Of a stretch of 64,000 nt of DNA, positions 43,778 through 52,358 are shown in pieces. The DNA is from DB1 sp049323655 (GTDB taxonomy: Bacteria; Desulfobacterota; Desulfobulbia; Desulfobulbales; SURF-16). Numbering within the stretch: position 1 is the first letter of the stretch; each line of letters starts with the position of its first letter. Location of the stretch: contig JBMONO010000014.1 in the NCBI GenBank assembly GCA_049323655.1, positions 1-64,000 on the forward strand. Direction: 5' to 3'. The notes beneath the pieces are model-generated. The model did not search any database, was not told the origin of the DNA, and saw only the letters and a list, made by a program, of their open reading frames with translations. The translations under genes and the position numbers were made by a program.

Positions 43778-43793
43778 ATGAATAATGATTCAT
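43778..43793. promoter_or_regulatory. Candidate TetR-family operator
   Basis: The dyad ATGAAT-AATG-ATTCAT has six-base arms. It resembles the TGAATGA...TCATTCA boxes of TetR-type FadR in Bacillus. It lies 187 bp upstream of the tetR start, in an AT-rich region. Confidence 0.45.
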
Positions 43794-43962
43794 TTTTTGA
43801 CATATCATAGAGATCGAATATGACTCTGTCAAGCGTAAAATTGCGGGGTTGCGCGAAAAGCCGCCTGTATCGTGTCTTTTATTTGCTAACTGATTGATTT
43901 ATTGAATAAAGAAGATTGAGGCCAACCGCGCGAATTCCCCGGGTATCCCGGTGCCGGAATGA

Positions 43963-44067
43963 TTGATGGTCATGCAAAAAAACTCGCAAACCATGGCAGG
44001 CGGGAAAGTGAAAACAGCGAGTTACAGTGTACCGTCCGCCGGAATCGTCGCTTTTTACGGTTCCGCC
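43963..44067 (+). repeat. Dispersed repeat B, copy 2
   Basis: Contains GATGGTC, then CTCGCAAACCATGGCAGGCG, GCGAGTTACA and CGGAATCGTCG followed by CTTTTTACGGTTCCG. It is close to copy 1 at 17335-17436 across its length and more distant from copy 3. It ends 62 bp before purD-purE. Confidence 0.75.
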
Positions 44068-44128
44068 ACTGATTGGTCGGTTGGATCTGTTTTATTGTGT
44101 ATGGAAAAATGAGCACAGGAGAGAGAGG

Positions 44129-45892
44129 ATGAAAATTTTAGTTGTGGGTTCCGGCGGTCGGGAGCATGCCCTGGTCTGGAAACTTGCCCAGAGCCCGAAG
44201 ACGGAGACGATTTACTGCGCGCCCGGCAATGCCGGCATCACCACCCTGGCGAAGTGTGTCGATATCAGGGCCAGCGACGTTGACGGCCTGTTGGCCTTTG
44301 CCCTGCGGGAAAAGATTGATCTGACCGTGGTCGGACCGGAGGAGGCTTTGACTCTTGGTATCGTTGACCGCTTTACCGCCGCCGGTTTGAAAATTTTCGG
44401 ACCTGACAGCAAGGCGGCGGTGCTGGAGGGCAGCAAGGTCTTTACCAAAACTCTGCTGGAAAAGTATGCGATTCCTTCCGGATTTTTCCGGGCATTTACC
44501 GAGCGAAACCAGGCGTTTGCCTATCTTGAAGAAGTCGGAGCGCCGGTGGTGGTCAAGGCCGACGGTCTGGCCGCCGGTAAGGGGGTGGTGGTGGCCCGAA
44601 CCCTTGACGAGGCGCGTCGGGCGGTCGATCTCATTCTTACCGATAAGGCCTTTGGCGAGGCGGGCAGTCAGGTGGTGATCGAGGAATTCCTGCCGGGCGA
44701 GGAGGCCTCTTTTCTGGCCTTCACCGATGGCAGGACCGTGTTGCCGTTGCCCACCTCCCAGGACCATAAGGCGGCTTTTGACGGCGACACCGGTCCCAAT
44801 ACCGGTGGCATGGGTGCCTATTCGCCAGCCCCGGTGGTGACCGATGAGATTCATCGTCAGGTCATGGAAACCATTATGCTACCTACGGTCAGGGCCATGG
44901 AGGCGGAGGGGCGTCCGTATAAAGGAGTGCTCTATGCCGGGCTGATGATCCACCAGGGGGTAGCCAGGGTGCTGGAGTTCAACTGCCGTTTCGGCGATCC
45001 CGAAGCGCAGCCGCTCCTCATGCGGCTGCAAAACGATCTGGTCGATGTCCTGCTGGCGGTGATCGAGGCAAGGCTTGGGGAAATCAGCCTTGTGATTGAT
45101 CCGCGCCCGGCGGTCTGCGTGGTCATGGCTGCGGGCGGCTATCCGGGCGCCTATGAAAAAGGCAAAAAAATCAAAGGACTGGATGAGGCGGCTGGCGATG
45201 ATGTGGTGGTTTTTCATGCCGGTACTGCCCTGAAAAAGGAAAAAATTGTCACCAACGGCGGCCGGGTGCTTGGGGTCACCGCCCTGGGGGATTCCCTGCA
45301 AGCGGCGATAGACCGGGCCTATGCGGCGGTCGAAAAGATCTCCTGGAAAAATTGTTTTTACCGAAAAGATATCGGCATGAAGGCGCTTGCACGCGGAAAA
45401 CGGACGGTCAGGGTTGGCATTGTCATGGGCAGTGATTCGGATCTACCGGTGATGAAGGCGGCCAGCGATTTTCTCACGGAGGTGGGGATCGGCTGGGAGA
45501 TGACGGTGGCGTCCGCTCATCGGACCCCGGAACGGGCGGGTCGCTATGCCTCCTCGGCCCGGGAGCGGGGACTCAAGGTGATCATTGCCGGCGCTGGCAT
45601 GGCCGCCCATCTGGCCGGCGTTCTTGCCGCTCATACCACCCTGCCGGTCATCGGCGTGCCGATTGAAGCCTCTGCCTTGCAGGGGTTTGATTCCCTGCTT
45701 TCCACCGTGCAAATGCCGCCGGGTATCCCGGTGGCGACCATGGCCATCGGCAAGGCGGGCGCGAAAAACGCCGCCATTTTGGCAACCCAGATTCTGGCCG
45801 TGACTGATGAAGTATTGATGGAGAAAATGGTTGCCTTCAAAGCGAAAATGGCCCGCGAGGTCGAAGAAAAGGCGGCCAGGCTGCAGATGTGA
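44129..45892 (+). CDS. purD-purE: Fused PurD-PurE (GAR synthetase and AIR mutase)
   Basis: A single 587-residue frame. Residues 1 to about 420 are phosphoribosylamine-glycine ligase (PurD): KILVVGSGGREHALVWKLA, then VVKADGLAAGKGVVV (ATP grasp) and EFNCRFGDPEAQPLL, ending RKDIGMKAL. From about 426 the sequence is PurE (N5-CAIR mutase or AIR carboxylase): VGIVMGSDSDLPVM, SAHRTPERA and GAGMAAHLAGVLA. No stop or start separates them; the link is about six residues. PurD makes GAR from PRA and glycine; PurE makes CAIR three or more steps later. GAGAGAGG precedes the ATG at 44129; the frame upstream runs through repeat B. The PurE type (class I or II) cannot be told. Confidence 0.96.
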   Translation: MKILVVGSGGREHALVWKLAQSPKTETIYCAPGNAGITTLAKCVDIRASDVDGLLAFALREKIDLTVVGPEEALTLGIVDRFTAAGLKIFGPDSKAAVLEGSKVFTKTLLEKYAIPSGFFRAFTERNQAFAYLEEVGAPVVVKADGLAAGKGVVVARTLDEARRAVDLILTDKAFGEAGSQVVIEEFLPGEEASFLAFTDGRTVLPLPTSQDHKAAFDGDTGPNTGGMGAYSPAPVVTDEIHRQVMETIMLPTVRAMEAEGRPYKGVLYAGLMIHQGVARVLEFNCRFGDPEAQPLLMRLQNDLVDVLLAVIEARLGEISLVIDPRPAVCVVMAAGGYPGAYEKGKKIKGLDEAAGDDVVVFHAGTALKKEKIVTNGGRVLGVTALGDSLQAAIDRAYAAVEKISWKNCFYRKDIGMKALARGKRTVRVGIVMGSDSDLPVMKAASDFLTEVGIGWEMTVASAHRTPERAGRYASSARERGLKVIIAGAGMAAHLAGVLAAHTTLPVIGVPIEASALQGFDSLLSTVQMPPGIPVATMAIGKAGAKNAAILATQILAVTDEVLMEKMVAFKAKMAREVEEKAARLQM

Positions 45893-45913
45893 GGCGAGTC
45901 GTCGGGGCAGCTG

Positions 45914-46570
45914 ATGGTGGAGAAAGAGAAACAGAATGGCACGCTGACGGGATCGGCAATAATCCCCGAAGAGCGGGTCGACGAGGCGGTCGACTGGATA
46001 CGGCGCGGTGGGGTTGTTGCCTTTCCGACGGAAACGTATTACGGTCTGGCGGTCAATCCCTTTGACGAGGCAGCGGTTGCCCGTCTCTTTGCCCTGAAGC
46101 AAAGACCGTCGTCCAAGCCTATTCTCCTGCTTGTCGAGGAGGCCGGTCAGTTGGGCCTGCTCACCGATTGTATTCCGCCGCTTTATGCGCCGTTGATGGC
46201 ATTCTGGCCCGGTCCCCTGACTCTGGTTTTCCCGGCACGCTCGGCCCTGTCGCCACTTGTCACCGGCAATACCGGGACGGTGGCGGCCAGGATTTCTTCC
46301 CATCCGAGCGCCCGTCTGCTGGTCCGCCGTGTCGGTCATCCCATCACCGCGACCAGCGCCAATATCTCCGGCCAACCGGCCACCGTGTCGGCCGCCGAAG
46401 TCGTCGCCGCTTTCGGCCCGTCGGTTGATTGCATTCTCGACGGCGGTCGCACCCCCGGCGGCAAAGGTTCCACCCTGGTCGGCCTTGCTGCCGATGAGCC
46501 TGTGCTGCTGCGGGAGGGGGTGATCGATTTCGTCGCCATAGAGGAAAAAATTCGATCATGGCGTGCATAA
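45914..46570 (+). CDS. tsaC: Threonylcarbamoyl-AMP synthase (TsaC/Sua5/YrdC family)
   Basis: A 218-residue YrdC-fold enzyme that makes threonylcarbamoyl-AMP for the t6A modification of tRNA. VVAFPTETYYGLAVNP, LKQRPSSKPILLLV, WPGPLTLVF and TATSANISGQPA are family blocks. A short N-terminal extension of about 20 residues precedes them. The C-terminal Sua5 domain is absent. It is 21 bp after purD-purE. The tsaE gene for the same pathway is at 59770. Confidence 0.95.
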   Translation: MVEKEKQNGTLTGSAIIPEERVDEAVDWIRRGGVVAFPTETYYGLAVNPFDEAAVARLFALKQRPSSKPILLLVEEAGQLGLLTDCIPPLYAPLMAFWPGPLTLVFPARSALSPLVTGNTGTVAARISSHPSARLLVRRVGHPITATSANISGQPATVSAAEVVAAFGPSVDCILDGGRTPGGKGSTLVGLAADEPVLLREGVIDFVAIEEKIRSWRA

Positions 46571-46636
46571 AAATGGTAATTTCATTCCTGATCTGCATAC
46601 ACTATAGAGGCAGCGGCAAGGGAGAGGAGAGGAAAA

Positions 46637-47011
46637 ATGATGACAACCTCTTCGGTTGAGGGAGGAAAACCGGGTATGACGGATGTGCGGTGGGATCGTG
46701 CCTTTGCCCTGGAGCAGGCCGGCGACGACGAAGAATTGTTACAGGAGCTCATCGAGCTGTTTCATGAATCGTCTGCTGTTGATGCGGGGCGGATCCGGCA
46801 GTGTATGGAGGATGAGGCATTGCGGGAGGCGGCGGATGCGGCGCACAGTATCAAGGGTGCTGCCGCCAGTCTGGGTATCGAGGGGGTCCGCGCCGTTGCC
46901 GCTGACCTGGAACAGGCCGGGCGACTGGGCGATCGGGTGCTGATGGAGGAGCTTCTCGGCCGCCTTGATGCTGCGCTCGGTGAATTCAGGTCTGTAACTG
47001 TGCCAGGGTGA
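46637..47011 (+). CDS. Histidine phosphotransfer (HPt) protein
   Basis: A 124-residue helical protein with AAHSIKGAAASLG, the HPt box whose histidine is phosphorylated. Two ATGs lie together at 46637 after GAGAGGAGAGG. It probably relays phosphate from the hybrid kinase at 48103 or CheA-REC to a receiver in the cluster. Confidence 0.9.
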   Translation: MMTTSSVEGGKPGMTDVRWDRAFALEQAGDDEELLQELIELFHESSAVDAGRIRQCMEDEALREAADAAHSIKGAAASLGIEGVRAVAADLEQAGRLGDRVLMEELLGRLDAALGEFRSVTVPG

Positions 47012-47242
47012 CGGGATATGGGTCCGGCAGTAACCGGTACCGGCCTGTTGACCATTTTCGCATTGCTCGCCAGTTCAGGGAGAAGCCGAAAAAGAGCCCT
47101 GCACACCCTGTTTTTTTAACAGGGTTGCAGATGGGCAAAACAAGGCAGACCACCTCCATGCGGTATGGCCAATCAGGCCGACGACAAAGCAGACGTGGTG
47201 CTGCACGATTAAAGCCGCTTTCCTCCTTACCCAGGTTCGTTT

Positions 47243-48106
47243 ATGCCATCCGCCCAGCAGCTCGTCGATAAATTCAACGATTTGAAAACGCTGCCCCATG
47301 TCGCCATCAGGGTGACCCAGATGGTGGGGTCCGAAACCGCCACCATGCAGGAGTTCGAGGAGGTCATCAAGCTTGATCCGGTTCTGGTGGTCCGCCTGCT
47401 CCGTCTGGTCAACAGCCCCTATTTCGGCCTGAGCGGTCATGTGGAATCCATTGCCAAGGCGGTTATCTTTGTCGGTATGAAACATCTGCGCAATCTGGTG
47501 GCCATCGAGGGCTTGCGCAATCTCTTTACGGACCGCGGGGATGGTTCATCCTTTTCCCGCAAGAATCTCTGGACCCATTCAGCCACCGTCGCCATTTTGT
47601 CTCAGATGATTTCCCGCCGTATTTTCGGCCAGGACGGAGAGGATGTTTTCCTGGCCAGCATCATTCACGATATCGGTCTCATTGTCGAGGACCAGCTTAC
47701 CGGCGCAGAGCTGCGCCAGGTGTGCGAACTCTATCAGCGAAATCCCCACGAAGAATCGATGACCGGCCTGGAGGACAGGCTTATCGGCACCAATCACGCC
47801 AAGATCGGCCGGCTCCTGGCGACCCAGTGGCGTTTGCCGGACGCAGTGATCGAGGCGATCCGATTCCATCACCGCCATGACAAGGAATTTCCCGTCCCCA
47901 GCGTCATCGCCATTCTCCAGCTTGCTGAATTCATGGCGTGCAAGATTAATTACGGGGTGGTGAGTGGCCGGGCCGACGCCTTGCCGCCTTATCTTGCCGA
48001 TCATCTGAAACGCCGGCTGACAGATTACAAGGTGCTGCTTAAGGCTCTGCCCGAGGAGATGGCCAAGGCCCGTGAACTTTACGAGATGGAGCAGGAGGGC
48101 GGATGA
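47243..48106 (+). CDS. HDOD-domain signalling protein
   Basis: A 287-residue HDOD protein. LPHVAIRVTQMVGSE, LDPVLVVRLLRLVNSPYFGL and IFVGMKHLRNLVAIEGLRN define the first part. The HD-like FLASIIHDIGLIVED and HAKIGRLLATQWRLPDAVIEAI follow. Such proteins act as scaffolds in signalling and not usually as enzymes. No clear Shine-Dalgarno precedes the ATG. The stop overlaps the next gene's start (ATGA), which couples it to the kinase. Confidence 0.92.
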   Translation: MPSAQQLVDKFNDLKTLPHVAIRVTQMVGSETATMQEFEEVIKLDPVLVVRLLRLVNSPYFGLSGHVESIAKAVIFVGMKHLRNLVAIEGLRNLFTDRGDGSSFSRKNLWTHSATVAILSQMISRRIFGQDGEDVFLASIIHDIGLIVEDQLTGAELRQVCELYQRNPHEESMTGLEDRLIGTNHAKIGRLLATQWRLPDAVIEAIRFHHRHDKEFPVPSVIAILQLAEFMACKINYGVVSGRADALPPYLADHLKRRLTDYKVLLKALPEEMAKARELYEMEQEGG

Positions 48107-49908
48107 ACAGGCTCATTGATGACGTTTTTGCCGATTTTGTCGCCGCTGATGAAGAGCTGCTCGATCTGCACCGCCTGTTTGTCGGGGTGCTGCCCGGGGC
48201 GGAAATCGTCCTGATCGGCGACAACGGCGCGATGGTCGGCGGCCCCTTGGCCGGCCTGACCGAGGAACTCCTGGTCGAATTGCAGGCCGATCGGCACGAT
48301 GATGGCGGTTTTCGCAGCAGGGTGCTTGCTGACGGGCGCTGGCTCCATTGCCTGCGGTTGCCCGAGGAGGATGCCCTCCTTTGCTTTTCTCATGATCACT
48401 GGCAGGCAGATCTTGCGGACAATGATCTGGAGGCCGTCTTCTGTCGCAATTCCATCGACCTTGCCCTGCTCCGTCGCCGCCACCGGGAGGCTGTGGTGGA
48501 AAATGAACAGTTGAATCGACGCATGGAGGTGGTTAGTAGCAAGCATATGAAGCTGCTCGATGAAAATCATCAGCAGTTTCTCCAGATCCGGGAAAAGGAG
48601 CAGGAGTATGCCAAGAAACTGGAGAGTGAAATTGCCAGACAAACCAAGGAACTGCGCGAGACCAACGCCCGGCTGGAACAGGTCAGCCGGTTGAAAAGTG
48701 AATTTCTCGCTAATATGAGTCATGAGTTGCGTACGCCGATGAACGCCATCATTGGTTTCAGCGGTCTGCTGGCTGAAACAAGATTGACCGATGAACAGCG
48801 CGAATTTACCGAAATCATCCGCAAGTCCTGCAGCAGCCTGCTGGTGTTGATCAATGACATTCTCGATCTGGCCAAAATCGAGGCCGGCCGGCTGGAACTC
48901 GATGTGGCTCCTTTTTCTCTGGTAGGACTCCTGAAAAGCGTTGATGCCATGTTCCGTTCCCAGGCGGCCCTGAAAAAGAACCGACTGGCGGTCCGTTGTG
49001 ATGCCGGATCATCTGACAGTCTGGTCGGCGATGAGCACCGTTTGCGGCAGGTCCTTATCAATCTGGTGGGCAATGCCATGAAGTTTACCGCAGGCGGGGA
49101 GATTGCCGTCATCGCGGAAAAGGTGCGGGAGGACACAGAAGCGGTGACGCTGCGTTTCTCGGTGCAGGATACCGGCATCGGTATTCCCCTGGATCGGCAG
49201 CAGGCGGTATTCGAAAAATTTACCCAGGCGGATGGTTCGACAACGCGAAAATACGGGGGCACCGGACTCGGTCTGGCCATTACCAGCCAGCTTGTCGCCA
49301 TAATGGGAAGCAGGGTGGAGCTTGACAGCCAGCCGGGCCAGGGCAGCACCTTCAGTTTTGTCATCTCTCTGCCGAAAGCTGCCCACCTGGCGGAGACAGA
49401 ACGGTCTTCCCGACTCCAGGAAAACGGCAAAGCAACGGTTGCAAAGGCGGTGGACAGCAGTCGGCCCGCAGTTGCCGGCGAGGCCGTCGCCCCTGCCGAC
49501 CTGCACGTTCTGATCGTGGAGGATAATGTTGTCAATCAACGCCTGGCGTCCCTCTTGTTGCAGAAAGCGGGTTGTTCCGCCGATATTGCCGGTGATGGCG
49601 GAAAAGCGCTGGAAATGCTGAAAAATAATTATTATGATTTTGTTCTGATGGATGTGCAGATGCCTAACATGGACGGGCATACTGCCACCCGCAGGATCAG
49701 GGAGCTGGAGGCGTCGGCGGAGCGGGGCAGCTATGTGAGTCTTGCCGGACGTCCCAATCGTCTCTATATTGTCGGACTCACCGCCCATGCGCGCAAAGAG
49801 GATGAACAGCAGTGTCTTGCTGCCGGCATGGATGCTTTTCTTGTCAAACCGATCGTCAGGGAAAAATTGCTGGCAGTGATTGCAGCACAAAGGAAGCACA
49901 AGAAATGA
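48103..49908 (+). CDS. Hybrid histidine kinase (HisKA-HATPase-REC)
   Basis: A 601-residue soluble kinase. About 1-130 is an unknown, possibly sensory region. A long coiled coil spans about 130-200. MSHELRTPMNAIIGFSGLL carries the phospho-histidine at about 207. The HATPase has NLVGNAMKFT, DTGIGI and GGTGLGLAI. A receiver follows (acceptor in LMDVQMPNMDG, about 517). It lacks TM segments, so it senses inside the cell or through partners. It overlaps the HDOD gene upstream by 4 bp and cheB downstream by 4 bp. Confidence 0.94.
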   Translation: MNRLIDDVFADFVAADEELLDLHRLFVGVLPGAEIVLIGDNGAMVGGPLAGLTEELLVELQADRHDDGGFRSRVLADGRWLHCLRLPEEDALLCFSHDHWQADLADNDLEAVFCRNSIDLALLRRRHREAVVENEQLNRRMEVVSSKHMKLLDENHQQFLQIREKEQEYAKKLESEIARQTKELRETNARLEQVSRLKSEFLANMSHELRTPMNAIIGFSGLLAETRLTDEQREFTEIIRKSCSSLLVLINDILDLAKIEAGRLELDVAPFSLVGLLKSVDAMFRSQAALKKNRLAVRCDAGSSDSLVGDEHRLRQVLINLVGNAMKFTAGGEIAVIAEKVREDTEAVTLRFSVQDTGIGIPLDRQQAVFEKFTQADGSTTRKYGGTGLGLAITSQLVAIMGSRVELDSQPGQGSTFSFVISLPKAAHLAETERSSRLQENGKATVAKAVDSSRPAVAGEAVAPADLHVLIVEDNVVNQRLASLLLQKAGCSADIAGDGGKALEMLKNNYYDFVLMDVQMPNMDGHTATRRIRELEASAERGSYVSLAGRPNRLYIVGLTAHARKEDEQQCLAAGMDAFLVKPIVREKLLAVIAAQRKHKK

Positions 49909-51047
49909 CAGGGAAAAAAGTACGGGTGCTGGTCGTCGATGATACGGTGCTCTATCGCAAGGTGGTCAGTGATGTTCTGGCCATGATCCCCGAGGTCGAG
50001 GTGGTGGGCACTGCCAACAACGGCAAGATCGCCTTGGCCAAACTTGAGCAGCTCAAGCCCGATCTGATGACCCTTGATTTCGAGATGCCGGAGATGGATG
50101 GCCTGGCCACCTTGCTCGAACTGCAGAAGATAAAATCCGATGTGGCGGTGGTCATGGTCAGCGCCCATACCAGTGAAGGCGCGGCCGTCACCATTAAGGC
50201 CCTGGAGCGGGGCGCCTTTGATTTTATCGCCAAGCCGGACGGCAGCTCGTTGGAGAAAAATCGTCAGGCCTTGCTGAGTCAACTGAAACCGGTAGTGCAG
50301 TCGGTGGCCACCCGTCGTCTGCTGCGTCCCGCCCTTGCCGGTCCGGCCCGACCGGGTGTTCAGGGTCCGGCGGCGACATCTGTGCGCTCGACCCCGATGG
50401 TCCCCCCCCGTCTCCACCCCGCGACTTCCGAGCCGGCAATGACTGCCGCGCCGGTCCGGCCCCTGCAACCGGCTGGCCGGGTGGCGGTGGTCGCCATCGG
50501 CATTTCCACCGGCGGTCCCAATGCCCTGGCCGAGGTCATTCCCCGGCTGCCGAAGAACCTGCGCGTGCCGGTGGTGGTGGTGCAGCACATGCCGCCGGTC
50601 TTTACCAAGGCGCTGGCCGATTCCCTGGATCAGAAGAGCCTGGTCAAGGTAGTCGAGGCCCAGGGTGAGGAGCGGCTGGAGGCCGGCCATGTCTATATCG
50701 CACCGGGCGGCCGGCAAATGAAGGTGGTGAAAAAGGCGGCCGGCGAGTTTCTTCAGCTCACCGACGATCCGCCGGAGAATCACTGCAAACCGGCGGCTGA
50801 CTATCTTTTTCGGTCTGTCTCTGCGGTTTACGGCAACCGGGCCCTCGGCGTCATTATGACCGGCATGGGGGCGGACGGGGTCAAGGGGCTGCGGCTGATG
50901 AAGCAGCAGGGCGCCCAGGTTATTGCCCAGGACGAGGAGTCATGCGTGGTTTTCGGTATGCCGATGGAGGCGATCAAGGCCGGTGTCACTGACGTCGTGA
51001 TGCCCTTGCAGCAGATTTCGGCGGAAATTGTCAATCGGGTCAAATAA
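49905..51047 (+). CDS. cheB: Chemotaxis methylesterase/deamidase CheB
   Basis: A 380-residue CheB. The N-terminal receiver has VVDDTVLYRKVV and TLDFEMPEMDG. A proline-rich linker (about 135-190, rich in A, P and T) is longer than usual. The esterase domain has GISTGGPNAL with the active serine, VVVVQHMPP with the histidine, and VIMTGMGADGVKG with the aspartate. It removes methyl groups from MCPs. It starts within the stop of the hybrid kinase (ATGA), and cheR follows with a one-base overlap. Confidence 0.96.
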   Translation: MTGKKVRVLVVDDTVLYRKVVSDVLAMIPEVEVVGTANNGKIALAKLEQLKPDLMTLDFEMPEMDGLATLLELQKIKSDVAVVMVSAHTSEGAAVTIKALERGAFDFIAKPDGSSLEKNRQALLSQLKPVVQSVATRRLLRPALAGPARPGVQGPAATSVRSTPMVPPRLHPATSEPAMTAAPVRPLQPAGRVAVVAIGISTGGPNALAEVIPRLPKNLRVPVVVVQHMPPVFTKALADSLDQKSLVKVVEAQGEERLEAGHVYIAPGGRQMKVVKKAAGEFLQLTDDPPENHCKPAADYLFRSVSAVYGNRALGVIMTGMGADGVKGLRLMKQQGAQVIAQDEESCVVFGMPMEAIKAGVTDVVMPLQQISAEIVNRVK

Positions 51048-51874
51048 TGAAGATTTCGCCGGAAGAACTAGCCCGTCTTGCCGCATTCGTCCACGACAAG
51101 AGTGGTATTGTTCTTGATTCGACCAAGGCCTATCTGGTGGAATCAAGGTTGCAGCCCCTGGTCAGGGAAAAGGGTTTTTCTTCCTATGACGACCTGCGAA
51201 ATCACGCGTCACGCGATCCGGTGCTGGCCAACCGGGTGATCGATGCAATCAGTACCAACGAAACCTCGTTTTTCCGCGATCAGAAGCCCTTTGAGCTGCT
51301 CAAATACAAAATTGTTCCCGATGTCATTGATGCCAACACCGCACGCCCAGGCGCCGGCAAAACAATCGCCATCTGGAGTGCGGCCTGTTCCACCGGCCAG
51401 GAGGTCTATACCATTGCGGTGACGCTCCACGAGCTCCTCGGCAGCAGCGTTTCCCAGTATCGGATCAAGATCACCGGTACCGATATTGCCGATACGGCGA
51501 TAACGCAGGCGAGCCGGGGCAGTTACTCCCAGTTTGAAATCGGTCGCGGCTTTCCCCGCCCGCTCATCAACAAGTATTTCGTCCCCGATGGCCAGAATCT
51601 GCGGGTCAAGGATGAATTGCGGGCCATGACCTTTTTTCGTAAGATCAATCTGATGGAATCCTTTGTCTCCATGGGCAAGTTCGACATCATCTTCTGTCGT
51701 AATGTTGCCATTTATTTTAGTCTGGCCAACCGGAAATCCCTGTTTGAACGACTGGCGGCTCAGCTCCATCCACATGGAGCGTTGATCATCGGCGCCACTG
51801 AATCCCTTTTCGGCGTCACCGACCGTTTTGTGCGACGTGAATATCACAATACGGTTTTTTATTCGTTGAAATAG
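51047..51874 (+). CDS. cheR: Chemoreceptor methyltransferase CheR
   Basis: A 275-residue CheR, which uses SAM to methylate glutamates of MCPs. ISTNETSFFRDQKPFELL is the N-terminal signature, IWSAACSTGQEVYTIA the SAM site, and FDIIFCRNVAIYF and LIIGATESL are later blocks. It overlaps cheB by one base (TAATG). No TPR tail. Confidence 0.96.
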   Translation: MKISPEELARLAAFVHDKSGIVLDSTKAYLVESRLQPLVREKGFSSYDDLRNHASRDPVLANRVIDAISTNETSFFRDQKPFELLKYKIVPDVIDANTARPGAGKTIAIWSAACSTGQEVYTIAVTLHELLGSSVSQYRIKITGTDIADTAITQASRGSYSQFEIGRGFPRPLINKYFVPDGQNLRVKDELRAMTFFRKINLMESFVSMGKFDIIFCRNVAIYFSLANRKSLFERLAAQLHPHGALIIGATESLFGVTDRFVRREYHNTVFYSLK

Positions 51875-51991
51875 AACGATCGCAAATCCACGACAAGGAC
51901 GGCTGACGGTTTTCATGACAGCACATCAGCAACGCATCAGATTCCGGGCGGTCGAGCCTATGACGAGGGACAGGCGGTAGGGAAAATCAGG

Positions 51992-52345
51992 ATGATGGAA
52001 TCAGCGGAAAAACGAAAACGGCCCCGGGTGGAATTTGTTGTGCGCGCCGTTTTCGAAACGGAAGATCAACGACGCACCGACCATGAGTGCAGGGATATCA
52101 GCATGTCCGGCATTTTTCTCCGTACCACGGAGCCTTTGCCGGTGGGAACGGTGGGCTGGTTGACCATTGTTCTGGAGTGTGGAGAGGAGCGCATTGAGCT
52201 GCGGGCCCAGTGCCGCGTTATCCGGGTGGTGGGGGCGGAAAGCGGACGACCATTCGGCATGGGGCTCGAATATCTCTCCCTGGATCCGGACAGTTCCATT
52301 GCACTGTATAATGTTGTCAAACATCAGGGCGGCTACCTGGAATAA
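51992..52345 (+). CDS. PilZ-domain cyclic-di-GMP-binding protein
   Basis: A 117-residue single-domain PilZ protein. RKRPRVEF (RxxxR type) and RDISMSGIFLRT (D-x-S-x2-G) supply the c-di-GMP contacts. It lies 117 bp after cheR and 13 bp before the HEAT-REC gene. With the HD-GYP regulator at 28758 it points to c-di-GMP control of surface behaviour. Confidence 0.92.
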   Translation: MMESAEKRKRPRVEFVVRAVFETEDQRRTDHECRDISMSGIFLRTTEPLPVGTVGWLTIVLECGEERIELRAQCRVIRVVGAESGRPFGMGLEYLSLDPDSSIALYNVVKHQGGYLE

Positions 52346-52358
52346 TCTACGAGGAACT

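Larger units (their letters stand above)
43592..44128. other. Intergenic region between tetR and purD-purE
   Basis: About 540 bp. It holds a TetR-type dyad at 43778 and repeat B copy 2 at 43963-44067, both listed separately. The part at 43600-43820 is strongly AT-rich. No gene is seen. Confidence 0.6.
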
